Shown piece after piece: positions 8,542-14,930 of a stretch of DNA of 14,930 bases (within the stretch, counting starts at the first letter, position 1; each line of letters starts with the position of its first letter). The translations under genes and the position numbers were made by a program. The stretch is from positions 1-14,930 of the forward strand of contig JAILHQ010000091.1 of NCBI GenBank assembly GCA_024695725.1, written 5' to 3'. Source of the stretch: Cyanobacteria bacterium RUI128. Lineage in GTDB: Bacteria; Cyanobacteriota; Vampirovibrionia; Gastranaerophilales; Gastranaerophilaceae. Below the pieces are notes generated by a model that saw only the letters and a program-made list of their open reading frames with translations, ran no database searches and was not told where the DNA came from.

Positions 8542-8617
8542 TTTTTGTTACAGGCATGGGAAATAGGGTGATTTTTGTAACAAAATAGGGCGAAATCGTT
8601 ATTTTATGTAACAAAAA
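8542..8617. repeat. Cluster of three TGTAACA-type boxes upstream of the HU gene
   Basis: TTTTTGTTACA (8542-8552) and TGTAACAAAAA (8607-8617) form a perfect 11-bp inverted repeat separated by 54 bases. Between them TTTTTGTAACAAAA (8572-8585) matches either arm closely and is itself nearly palindromic. A further copy of TTTTTGTAACAAA occurs at 12282-12294, before another gene. A protein-binding site cluster is the simplest reading; none is proven. Confidence 0.45.
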
Positions 8618-8639
8618 CGGTTTTTCTTGCATTAAGTGC

Positions 8640-8667
8640 TTGCATGATTTAAAAAAAAATATATAAT
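8640..8667 (+). promoter_or_regulatory. Sigma-70-type promoter of the HU gene
   Basis: TTGCAT (8640-8645) and a perfect TATAAT (8662-8667) are separated by 16 bases that include an A9 tract. Transcription would start near 8674, giving a leader of about 50 bases. This is one of the clearest promoters in the window. Confidence 0.7.
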
Positions 8668-8672
8668 GAAAA

Positions 8673-8709
8673 TCAAATGGGATATTTTTTGTGTTGTAGA
8701 TCCATTTGA
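8673..8709 (+). promoter_or_regulatory. Leader hairpin just upstream of the HU ribosome-binding site
   Basis: TCAAATGG (8673-8680) and CCATTTGA (8702-8709) form a perfect 8-bp inverted repeat with a 21-base loop. The left arm begins at the predicted transcription start, and the right arm ends two bases before the AGGAG SD (8712-8716). It could be a 5' mRNA stability stem, a translation-control element or an operator. Confidence 0.45.
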
Positions 8710-8722
8710 ATAGGAGAAAATT

Positions 8723-8995
8723 ATGAACAAAGAAGAATTATTGACAGAAATTTCAAAGAAATCAAAAGTTACAAAAAAAGACGCTGGTCTTGTTTTGGAC
8801 GCAATGATTGACACAATTCAAAAAACAGTTAAAAAAGGCGGCAGAGTTACTCTTGTTGGCTTTGGTACTTGGGAATCGAGAAAAAGAGCTGCAAGAACAG
8901 GCAGAAACCCTCAAACCGGTGCTACTTTGAAGATTGCTGCTAAGACAGTTCCTGCATGGTCTGCTGGTAAGAAATTCAAAGAATTAGTAAAGTAG
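8723..8995 (+). CDS. hup: HU-family nucleoid-associated DNA-binding protein
   Basis: The product is 90 aa, the normal length for HU. It shows the alpha-helical dimer part (MNKEELLTEISKKSKVTKKD), the core GFGTWESRKRAARTG at about 46-60, and the beta-arm tip RNPQTG (61-66). Pro63 of the tip is the residue that intercalates into DNA in this family. The C-terminus KTVPAWSAGKKFKELVK fits the family, with Trp79 where Phe is usual. HU bends and compacts DNA as a dimer and affects replication, recombination and transcription. The SD AGGAG lies 6 nt before the ATG. The gene has its own promoter and a strong terminator, so it is monocistronic. IHF is less likely, since it would not be expected as an isolated homodimer-type gene with this arm sequence. 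Confidence 0.96.
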   Translation: MNKEELLTEISKKSKVTKKDAGLVLDAMIDTIQKTVKKGGRVTLVGFGTWESRKRAARTGRNPQTGATLKIAAKTVPAWSAGKKFKELVK

Positions 8996-9018
8996 TTTAC
9001 TAATCTTGATTAAAAGAT

Positions 9019-9048
9019 TAACCCGATATGATTTTTCATATCGGGTTA
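9019..9048. terminator. Strong intrinsic terminator between convergent HU and phosphopantetheinyl transferase genes
   Basis: A 13-bp perfect stem (9019-9031 with 9036-9048; core AACCCGATATGA) closes a TTTT loop. TTTTATT-type sequence follows on the plus strand. On the minus strand TCTTTTAATC follows, so it may also serve the convergent gene ending at 9074. Confidence 0.88.
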
Positions 9049-9073
9049 TTTTATTATTAATTCTTGCTCTCGT

Positions 9074-9598
9074 TTAATTCCAATTATACTTTTCAGGTTT
9101 GATATTAGTTTTTAGTTCGTTTGCCGACACTATTGTAAGATAATATTTCCCCTGAAATATTTCAGAAGATACTCCGACAGGGGTCTCATTAAGTTTATAG
9201 GAAGCCTCTTTCAGAGTCCAGAACTTGTAGAAATCGTACATCCCTTTAAATTCTTCCCCATAGTATTCGGAAAATCTATCGAAGTTTCGTTTTTTTATTT
9301 GCTCAATATCAATACCGCACGGATAGTTGTCAAAACAAGCTATCAGTATATTGTTTGAATGTGAAATACTGAAATGTAAATCAGAATTTTTAAGATAAGG
9401 TTTTCCTTTTTTATCCGTTATAATCTCGGTATCGGTCAGCCCAAAGAATTGTTTTGCGACACTTTTAACAAGATAACGCCCCATTGCGTGTTCAAGAAAT
9501 CGTTTTTCGGTTTTAAATTCTTTGTCGGCATACGATTTCAGAACCGTAGTGTCTGCTTTCGTTTTAAATTCATCGATATCAATATAAAAAACTTTCAT
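9074..9598 (-). CDS. Sfp-type 4'-phosphopantetheinyl transferase
   Basis: The product is 174 aa. This family moves phosphopantetheine from coenzyme A onto a serine of acyl- or peptidyl-carrier proteins. Motifs: GKPYL (65-69), FSISHS (76-81, the P1 region), GIDIEQ (95-100) with the metal-binding Asp97 and Glu99, and FYKFWTLKEASYK (123-135) with the conserved Trp127, Lys130 and Glu131. It is shorter than Bacillus Sfp (~224 aa) but longer than AcpS (~120 aa), and the WxxKE(A/S)xxK motif places it in the Sfp/AcpT group. SD AAAGGAG lies 5-6 nt before the ATG. It is divergent from the exporter at 9801, so the two may share control. It may serve either primary fatty-acid ACP or a specialised carrier protein; the sequence does not decide. 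Confidence 0.93.
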   Translation of the reverse strand: MKVFYIDIDEFKTKADTTVLKSYADKEFKTEKRFLEHAMGRYLVKSVAKQFFGLTDTEIITDKKGKPYLKNSDLHFSISHSNNILIACFDNYPCGIDIEQIKKRNFDRFSEYYGEEFKGMYDFYKFWTLKEASYKLNETPVGVSSEIFQGKYYLTIVSANELKTNIKPEKYNWN

Positions 9599-9617
9599 TT
9601 AGCTCCTTTAAAGTGCT

Positions 9618-9635
9618 GATACTGGTTAGATATAA
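9618..9635. repeat. GATACT repeat, copy 1 (upstream of the transferase gene)
   Basis: GATACTGGTTAGATATAA resembles the two copies at 9748 and 9766 in the same divergent gap. It shares GATACT, two variable bases, then (T/C)AGA. It lies about 20 bases before the transferase start codon, in its probable leader. Confidence 0.4.
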
Positions 9636-9709
9636 ATATATTTCCAAGTCTTTTACCTATTATAAATGAAATATTTTAAAGAATATATACAAAAATCTGA
9701 CTTTTTTAG

Positions 9710-9737
9710 TTCACAATATGATAAATTGTATTACAAT
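9710..9737 (+). promoter_or_regulatory. Promoter of the RND/MMPL exporter gene
   Basis: TTCACA (9710-9715; 5 of 6 to consensus) and TACAAT (9732-9737; 5 of 6) are separated by 16 bases. The start would fall near 9744, giving a leader of about 57 bases that contains the two tandem GATACT repeats. Confidence 0.6.
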
Positions 9738-9747
9738 AGTAGAACAA

Positions 9748-9783
9748 GATACTATCAGACAAATCGATACTAATCAGATAAAC
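9748..9783. repeat. Tandem GATACT repeats, copies 2 and 3 (leader of the exporter gene)
   Basis: GATACTATCAGACAAAT (9748-9764) is followed at once by GATACTAATCAGATAAAC (9766-9783), repeating at an 18-base period. Both match copy 1 at 9618. Tandem direct repeats just downstream of a promoter suggest a repressor or activator site. GATACT also loosely resembles a -10 box, so overlapping promoters are an alternative. Confidence 0.5.
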
Positions 9784-9800
9784 GAGAATAAAACGTCAAT

Positions 9801-11921
9801 ATGGTTTACAAAATACATAAAGTTAATTTAGTTATTTTTGCAGTGTTATTTATGTGTTTACTGCTTTCCGCAATCTTTTTAAGAGGAAATACGGAAACGA
9901 ACCTTATGCGTACACTACTGCCGAGTAATGTTATTGAGTCGGCTAATCTGGCTGACGTTGTTAATAAATCGTCTTCTGTGATTAAAGTAGTTTTTGAGGC
10001 AGACAGCGAACAAAAACTTTCAGACCTGTTAAAGTCATTCACTGATGGAATAAACAAAGATGATTTTGAAATATATAAGCCTGATGTTGAGCAACTGTTG
10101 AACAGTTATATTAAATCTCCGACAAATTTCCTGTCTAACAGAACCCGAGAACTTCTGAAATCAGAAAAGTATGATGAGGTATTTGAAAGCAGTATGGAGA
10201 CACTCTATTCCCCTGCAAGGCTTCAGCTTACAACAATGGATAAAGATCCCTGCCTTCTACTTGATGATTTTATTGTTTCAAACAGAAGAATTCATAAGGG
10301 TGTGAACAATATTAATGAGCAATATTATGACTGTATGACAGTAAAGATTAAAGGCGGGGACAGTTCATCGCCAGATTTGTGCAATAAAAAAGTTAAGGAA
10401 ATAATAAAACTTCAGAAAAAACTATCACATAAAAATTCTAAGATATATCTTGCAGGAACCCCTATTCATTCCTTTTATACAACCAAAAAATCAGTTACCG
10501 ATATAAATCTGATATGTTTATTTACCACGATGTTTATATGCCTTTTGACTTATTTTTATTTCAGGGATGCAAAAATATTGATTCCTATGGCTTTGAGCAT
10601 AACGTTCGGGATGCTTGGGGGGTATGTTGCAACAAGATTATGGTTTGTGAATTTCCATATAATTACGATGGTATTTTCAACGACTCTTATCGGTATAGGT
10701 ATTGACTATTCCTACCATTATTTATTTTCGAAAAAAACAGATAAGGTCTTATTCAGAAATCTTGCCCTAAGCTTGTTAACAACGGTTACACCGTTTGTTC
10801 TGCTTTACTATACAGGTATTGATTTGCTGAAACAAATAGCGGTATTTACAGTCTTTGGTATGTTGTGTATCTATCTTGCCATTCTGTTGTTATACCCGGG
10901 TATTGATGGGGTAAAACCTGTTTTCAGTCTAAAAATAAATTCAAAGATTTATAAATATATTCTGACGGGGCTTGTTTGTGCAAGTTTTATCGGCTTAATC
11001 GGGATACATTTTAATGATACTATTACGGCACTTTATTCCCCTTCTAAAAAGATGGCGAAGGCTGAAAATTTGTATTCAATGGTTTCGGGTGATGAACTTC
11101 AGAATACCCAGATTATTACTGTTAAGGGCAAGAATACAGAAGAAATTATCGAAAAAGAAGAGGCAATTACTGATAAATTTGGTGATGAAAATATAGAATA
11201 TATTTCAATATCAAAGTTCATGCCTTCTGTTTCAAGACAAAAAGATAATTATAATCTTGTAAAAAAAATGTATGGATATAATCTTCACAGATATTCGGAC
11301 ATGTTTTCTTATGATCAGATAAGAAGTATAAAAGCAAAACGTTTTAACCCTGTGACGTTTTGTATAAAGGATTTCCCGTATTTTAATGATTTTATGTTAA
11401 ATCCGAACACTTCAATGATTTTTGTATTTTCTAATAAGAATTTGCAGGTTGACGACAAAACTGCAAATATAGTGAGCCTGAAATCTGATACAGGAAAGTA
11501 TATTCATAAATATAGAGTAAATCTTCTATGCCTGTTCCCTATTGTGGTTATTGCCTTTACTGTATTATTGTCGTTGGTTTGCGGTGCTGAGAAATCAATC
11601 AAAATTGTTTCTCCGTCATTGTACGGTGCTGTATGTGCAATTGGTCTTACAAGTTTAGTATTCCACGAAATAAATCTGTTTAGTGTAATAACTATGTATA
11701 TCGTAATGGGGCTTACGATAGATTTTTCCATATTTCGTTTGAATAAAGAAGCAAGAATGGAAGATGCGGGTTTGGCATCTTGCCTGACTACATCTTTCTC
11801 TTTCTTATTACTGGCACTTGCGGGGTTTAAATTGCTGAGCTCAATGGCATTTGTGGTATTTTTCGGGATACTCGTTGCATATTTCTCGGGATATTTCATA
11901 TTCGCAGAGCAAAAAGAATAA
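9801..11921 (+). CDS. RND-superfamily MMPL-type exporter (COG4258-like, 12 membrane helices)
   Basis: The product is 706 aa with classical RND topology. A first helix (about 8-28) is followed by a large periplasmic domain (30-232). Helices 2-6 lie near 233-254, 258-280, 284-305, 318-338 and 342-366. Helix 7 (384-403) leads to a second periplasmic domain (404-570), and helices 8-12 lie between 571 and 703. The paired motifs GIGIDYSYHY (298-307) and GLTIDFSIF (637-645) in helices 4 and 10 carry the acidic residues (Asp302, Asp641) expected for proton coupling. Known: related exporters move lipids or lipid-linked pigments and often accompany aryl-polyene or fatty-acid-like clusters. No synthase genes are present here, so the substrate is unknown. 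HpnN-like hopanoid transport is another possibility. No strong SD precedes the ATG, only a weak GAGA 12-15 nt upstream. The start is supported by the helix that begins right after it. A divergent phosphopantetheinyl transferase is next door. Confidence 0.88.
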   Translation: MVYKIHKVNLVIFAVLFMCLLLSAIFLRGNTETNLMRTLLPSNVIESANLADVVNKSSSVIKVVFEADSEQKLSDLLKSFTDGINKDDFEIYKPDVEQLLNSYIKSPTNFLSNRTRELLKSEKYDEVFESSMETLYSPARLQLTTMDKDPCLLLDDFIVSNRRIHKGVNNINEQYYDCMTVKIKGGDSSSPDLCNKKVKEIIKLQKKLSHKNSKIYLAGTPIHSFYTTKKSVTDINLICLFTTMFICLLTYFYFRDAKILIPMALSITFGMLGGYVATRLWFVNFHIITMVFSTTLIGIGIDYSYHYLFSKKTDKVLFRNLALSLLTTVTPFVLLYYTGIDLLKQIAVFTVFGMLCIYLAILLLYPGIDGVKPVFSLKINSKIYKYILTGLVCASFIGLIGIHFNDTITALYSPSKKMAKAENLYSMVSGDELQNTQIITVKGKNTEEIIEKEEAITDKFGDENIEYISISKFMPSVSRQKDNYNLVKKMYGYNLHRYSDMFSYDQIRSIKAKRFNPVTFCIKDFPYFNDFMLNPNTSMIFVFSNKNLQVDDKTANIVSLKSDTGKYIHKYRVNLLCLFPIVVIAFTVLLSLVCGAEKSIKIVSPSLYGAVCAIGLTSLVFHEINLFSVITMYIVMGLTIDFSIFRLNKEARMEDAGLASCLTTSFSFLLLALAGFKLLSSMAFVVFFGILVAYFSGYFIFAEQKE

Positions 11922-12020
11922 TAACAGTAGTGTGATGTGTAAAATTTTATTAAAATAAATAAAACAAAATAACAAATTTTATTTTCAGGGATGTTATTTA
12001 AGTACCTATGGTATTAAGAC

Positions 12021-12028
12021 AAGGAGGT
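12021..12028 (+). promoter_or_regulatory. Near-perfect Shine-Dalgarno of the 73-residue protein
   Basis: AAGGAGGT is fully complementary to the usual 16S 3' end and lies 4 nt before the ATG at 12033. It is the strongest ribosome site in the window and supports real, probably abundant, translation of this small gene. Confidence 0.75.
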
Positions 12029-12032
12029 CTAA

Positions 12033-12254
12033 ATGAACGTAACTGCAACTAATTTAACTTTTGAAGCAAAGTTGCCTAAACCAAAGGCAAAAAAAATAGA
12101 TTTTTTCAGAGACAGAGAATTATTTAGAGGTAACAGAGATTATCACGGACGTGGATATGACATAAATGATATGCCTGTATACCACAAAGATTTCGGTCCT
12201 GTTTATGATGTTAATGCAGCAGAAGCAGACGGATTTTTTGATAAATTAGCATAA
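12033..12254 (+). CDS. Small unrecognised protein, 73 aa, charged and aromatic
   Basis: I do not recognise a family. The product starts MNVTATNLTFEAKLPKPKAK, continues with a basic/aromatic middle (FFRDRELFRGNRDYHGRGYD) and ends acidic (NAAEADGFFDKLA). There is no signal peptide or membrane helix, so it should be cytoplasmic. A near-perfect SD precedes it and a strong terminator starts at its stop codon, so it is a single-gene transcript or the last gene after the exporter. The NLTFEAKLPK segment near the N-terminus resembles segments in the small proteins at 12368 and 14632. Confidence 0.8.
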   Translation: MNVTATNLTFEAKLPKPKAKKIDFFRDRELFRGNRDYHGRGYDINDMPVYHKDFGPVYDVNAAEADGFFDKLA

Positions 12255-12287
12255 TTAAAAGGGGTTATCTACCCCTTTTAATTTTTG
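12254..12287 (+). terminator. Strong intrinsic terminator after the 73-residue gene
   Basis: ATTAAAAGGGGT (12254-12265) pairs with ACCCCTTTTAAT (12271-12282) around a TATCT loop, and TTTTTG follows. The stem begins with the last base of the stop codon. It isolates the next gene, which would need its own promoter. Confidence 0.88.
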
Positions 12288-12335
12288 TAACAAATAGTTG
12301 TTAAGATAGCAAAAAATAATCATTATTTGCATTAA
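12282..12335 (+). promoter_or_regulatory. Control region of the 108-residue gene, sharing boxes with the HU upstream region
   Basis: TTTTTGTAACAAA (12282-12294) repeats the box at 8572-8584, and TTGCATTAA (12327-12335) repeats the one at 8627-8635. A weak promoter, TTGTTA (12298-12303) and CATTAT (12321-12326) with 17-base spacing, lies between them. Only the shared words are certain; the promoter is a guess. Confidence 0.35.
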
Positions 12336-12367
12336 AATAGCAAGTGTGTGTAAAAAAGGGAAATGCA

Positions 12368-12694
12368 ATGAAGATATCGCCTATATCATATAATTCAGGT
12401 TTAGCTTTAAAGGGCGAAAAGCCGAATAATCAGCCTTATGTTTCTCCGAATACTCCGGGGAGTATCGGTGCAACTGAAAAATTAAAATACAGACCGGCTG
12501 TAATCGGTGTCTTAAACGGTCTTACCTGGACTGGTATAGGTTTTGCATTTGACAAGGTTTGCCAAAAGTTATTTAAGTCAAAAACTTCAAACAAAACTTC
12601 TCTGATAATCAATGGTGCAATAGGTGCCGTATTTGGTACTTATGCATATTTCAAGGCAAGACAAATAGAAAGAATGCAGGCTGACAGTAAATAA
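12368..12694 (+). CDS. Small unrecognised protein with two putative membrane segments, 108 aa
   Basis: I choose the ATG at 12368 over an in-frame GTG at 12344, because AAGGGA lies about 7 nt upstream of the ATG and nothing suitable precedes the GTG. The product begins MKISPISYNSGLALKGEKPN. A Pro/Ser/Gly-rich stretch follows, then two Gly-rich hydrophobic segments near residues 44-64 (PAVIGVLNGLTWTGIGFAF) and 78-98 (SLIINGAIGAVFGTYAYF) separated by a basic loop. This could be a two-helix inner-membrane hairpin. I cannot name a family. It follows a terminator and precedes dapB by 84 bases, so it may be co-transcribed with dapB. Confidence 0.75.
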   Translation: MKISPISYNSGLALKGEKPNNQPYVSPNTPGSIGATEKLKYRPAVIGVLNGLTWTGIGFAFDKVCQKLFKSKTSNKTSLIINGAIGAVFGTYAYFKARQIERMQADSK

Positions 12695-12778
12695 ACGTAA
12701 ATATCGTTAACAAAACGTTTTTATTTTTTACGTGTGTATGAGATACTGAAGGTGTAGATAAACAGAAAAGGAAAACTT

Positions 12779-13525
12779 ATGATAAAGGTTGCTGTTTGCG
12801 GTGCAAACGGAAAAATGGGAAGAGAAGTCGTAAAGGCTGTAAACGCTTCTGATGATATGGAGCTTGTCGCAAAGATAGATATTTTTGAGGGAGAGTTTGA
12901 TTCAATAGAGAATGCTCACAAAACTAAGGCTATTGATGTCCTTATTGATTTTACCCAGCCAAAATCAATATATGAAAATGCTCTTTATTGCCTGAATAAT
13001 AAGATTAACATTGTTATCGGAACAACAGGTTTGTCTGATGAGCAGATAAAGAATTTAGAAGAACTTTCAGACAAAAATAAAACAGCGTGTTTTATCGCAC
13101 CTAATTTTTCGACAGGCGCAGTGTTAATGATGATGTTTTCAAAAATGGCATCAAAATATTTTGATAATGCGGAAATCATAGAGCTTCATCATAACCAAAA
13201 GAAAGATGCGCCATCGGGAACGGCAGTGAAAACTGCAGCAATGATGGCAGAGGTAAATGATAACTTCGCGTCAGGAAATTGTGCTGAAGTGGAGACTATT
13301 AAAGGTGCAAGAGGGGCATCTTCATATAACAATATACATATTCATTCAGTCAGAATGCCGGGGTATATTGCATCACAAGAAGTAATCTTTGGTGCGGGCG
13401 GTCAGATTTTGAAAATCAGACATGACAGTATGAACAGAGAATGCTACATGCCGGGCGTTCTTATGGCAGTCAGATATGCCTTTGATAAGGGCGGATTTGT
13501 ATACGGCTTAGATAATATTTTATAG
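12779..13525 (+). CDS. dapB: 4-hydroxy-tetrahydrodipicolinate reductase
   Basis: The product is 248 aa, within the usual 240-275. It reduces the product of DapA with NAD(P)H in the diaminopimelate/lysine pathway in the cytoplasm. The N-terminal nucleotide-binding motif GANGKMG is at 8-14, FTQPKS at 58-63 and GTTG at 81-84. The catalytic segment ELHHNQKKDAPSGTA is at 135-149, with His137 and Lys141 as the expected acid/base pair. The C-terminal part has the usual GARG, IHIHSVRMPG and Gly-Gly sequences. An SD-like AAAAGGAAAA lies a few bases before the ATG. asd follows at once, so the two form a diaminopimelate unit. DapA is not in this window. Confidence 0.97.
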   Translation: MIKVAVCGANGKMGREVVKAVNASDDMELVAKIDIFEGEFDSIENAHKTKAIDVLIDFTQPKSIYENALYCLNNKINIVIGTTGLSDEQIKNLEELSDKNKTACFIAPNFSTGAVLMMMFSKMASKYFDNAEIIELHHNQKKDAPSGTAVKTAAMMAEVNDNFASGNCAEVETIKGARGASSYNNIHIHSVRMPGYIASQEVIFGAGGQILKIRHDSMNRECYMPGVLMAVRYAFDKGGFVYGLDNIL

Positions 13526-13536
13526 GGGAAATGAAC

Positions 13537-14568
<1,032 letters not shown>

Positions 14569-14573
14569 AGCAT

Positions 14574-14602
14574 TTGACTTTACCCCAAAATTAAGCTATA
14601 AA
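14574..14602 (+). promoter_or_regulatory. Strong sigma-70-type promoter of the last gene
   Basis: TTGACT (14574-14579) and TATAAA (14597-14602) are separated by the optimal 17 bases. Transcription would start near 14609, only about 23 bases before the ATG. The -35 lies inside the inverted repeat at 14551-14584. Confidence 0.7.
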
Positions 14603-14631
14603 CTAAATATACATAAAAGGGGTGGAATTTT

Positions 14632-14930
14632 ATGAGAATCAACAACATTCAGAGTAATTCAAGAAACGAAGTTATTGTCGTGAGCAGAAAAGTAAACGGT
14701 GCAAACCCGAGTTTTCAGTCACAAAAGACTAAACCTGCTGCAGTATTAACAAAAACAATCTTTGACAGACTTGAAGTAGATATGAGTACAAAAGTAGGGT
14801 TTAACGGAGAAAAATCTTACGGTCTTGCTCCGCTTGATTTCAAGGACGGTTTAGGGACAGCCTTTAGAAAAATGGGTATAAATTGGGATACTCATATTGA
14901 TCCGAGCAACCCAAGAAGAAGTTATATGTA
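14632..14930 (+). CDS. Small unrecognised protein, at least 99 aa, running to the window edge
   Basis: The frame is open for 99 codons. The last two bases are TA, so the stop may lie exactly at the edge or the frame may continue. The SD AAAAGGGGTGG (about 14616-14625) is well placed. The product begins MRINNIQSNSRNEVIVVSRK and has a GANPSFQSQKTK segment at 25-36. It later has VGFNGEKSYG near 58-67 and ends DPSNPRRSYM. There is no signal peptide or membrane helix. I do not recognise a family. Its strong promoter implies independent expression. The Asn/Ser-rich N-terminus followed by PSFQS-K resembles the small proteins at 12033 and 12368. Confidence 0.8.
   Translation, partial: MRINNIQSNSRNEVIVVSRKVNGANPSFQSQKTKPAAVLTKTIFDRLEVDMSTKVGFNGEKSYGLAPLDFKDGLGTAFRKMGINWDTHIDPSNPRRSYM

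Noticed and set aside
8542..8617. CRISPR-like array from the repeated TGTAACA boxes
   Set aside because: There are only three short copies in mixed orientation with unequal gaps and no cas genes, so this is not a CRISPR array.
11957..11984. AAATAAAA/TTTTATTT inverted repeat after the exporter gene as a terminator
   Set aside because: The 8-bp stem is only A-T pairs and is followed by TTCAGG rather than a T-run. In DNA this AT-rich it may be chance, so no clear terminator is called there.
12017..12030. AGAC/GTCT pair enclosing the SD of the 73-residue gene as a riboswitch-like stem
   Set aside because: A 4-bp stem would not be stable, and no larger leader structure is visible.
12344..12367. 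GTG start for the 108-residue protein
   Set aside because: No ribosome site precedes it, while AAGGGA is correctly placed before the ATG at 12368. The small-protein N-terminus (MKISPISYNS) resembles that of the gene at 14632.
12692..12730. AAACG...CGTTT with T-rich tail before dapB as a terminator
   Set aside because: The stem is about 5 bp with a long loop. The evidence is too weak to separate dapB from the gene before it.

Overview
The window is AT-rich DNA (roughly 35-38% G+C by eye) from a bacterium with an outer membrane. The evidence for an outer membrane is a two-partner secretion (TPS) pair: a giant exoprotein and its Omp85-type transporter. The lysine/diaminopimelate genes dapB and asd fit a peptidoglycan-containing cell. 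My best guess for the host is an uncultured gut lineage of the Gastranaerophilales/Melainabacteria (non-photosynthetic cyanobacteria). It rests on base composition, the leukotoxin-LktA-like exoprotein, and three short proteins with an Asn/Ser-rich N-terminus ending in an 'xFxxK'-like segment. Other AT-rich Gram-negative gut groups are not excluded.

Layout. (1) 1-6011, minus strand: the first 2003 codons of a filamentous-haemagglutinin/LktA-type secreted beta-helix protein; the 3' end lies outside the window. (2) 6012-6205: a divergent control region with a palindromic box just upstream of each Shine-Dalgarno sequence. (3) 6206-8518, plus strand: the TpsB transporter, with an unusual 185-residue C-terminal extension containing three imperfect ~38-residue repeats. 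(4) 8519-8722: an AT-rich control region with three TGTAACA-type boxes, then a good promoter and a leader hairpin for (5) an HU-family DNA-binding protein (8723-8995). A strong, probably bidirectional terminator follows it. (6) 9074-9598, minus strand: an Sfp-type phosphopantetheinyl transferase, divergent from (7) 9801-11921, an RND/MMPL-type 12-helix exporter. The 202-base gap between them carries three related GATACT repeats. (8) 12033-12254 and 12368-12694: two small lineage-type proteins. (9) dapB-asd, a tight two-gene unit (12779-14568). (10) A third small protein (14632 to the edge) under its own strong promoter, whose -35 element lies inside an inverted repeat spanning the asd stop codon.

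How it works together. The TPS pair should export a very large adhesin or toxin-like beta-helix to the cell surface. The transferase/exporter pair suggests a carrier-protein-based lipid or polyketide product that is exported, but no synthase is visible here. DapB and Asd supply diaminopimelate and lysine. No tRNA, rRNA, CRISPR array or insertion sequence was recognised. No intergenic gap exceeds about 205 bases. The least explained items are the repeat-bearing tail of the transporter, the Asn/Asp-rich acidic insertion in the exoprotein, and the shared intergenic boxes.
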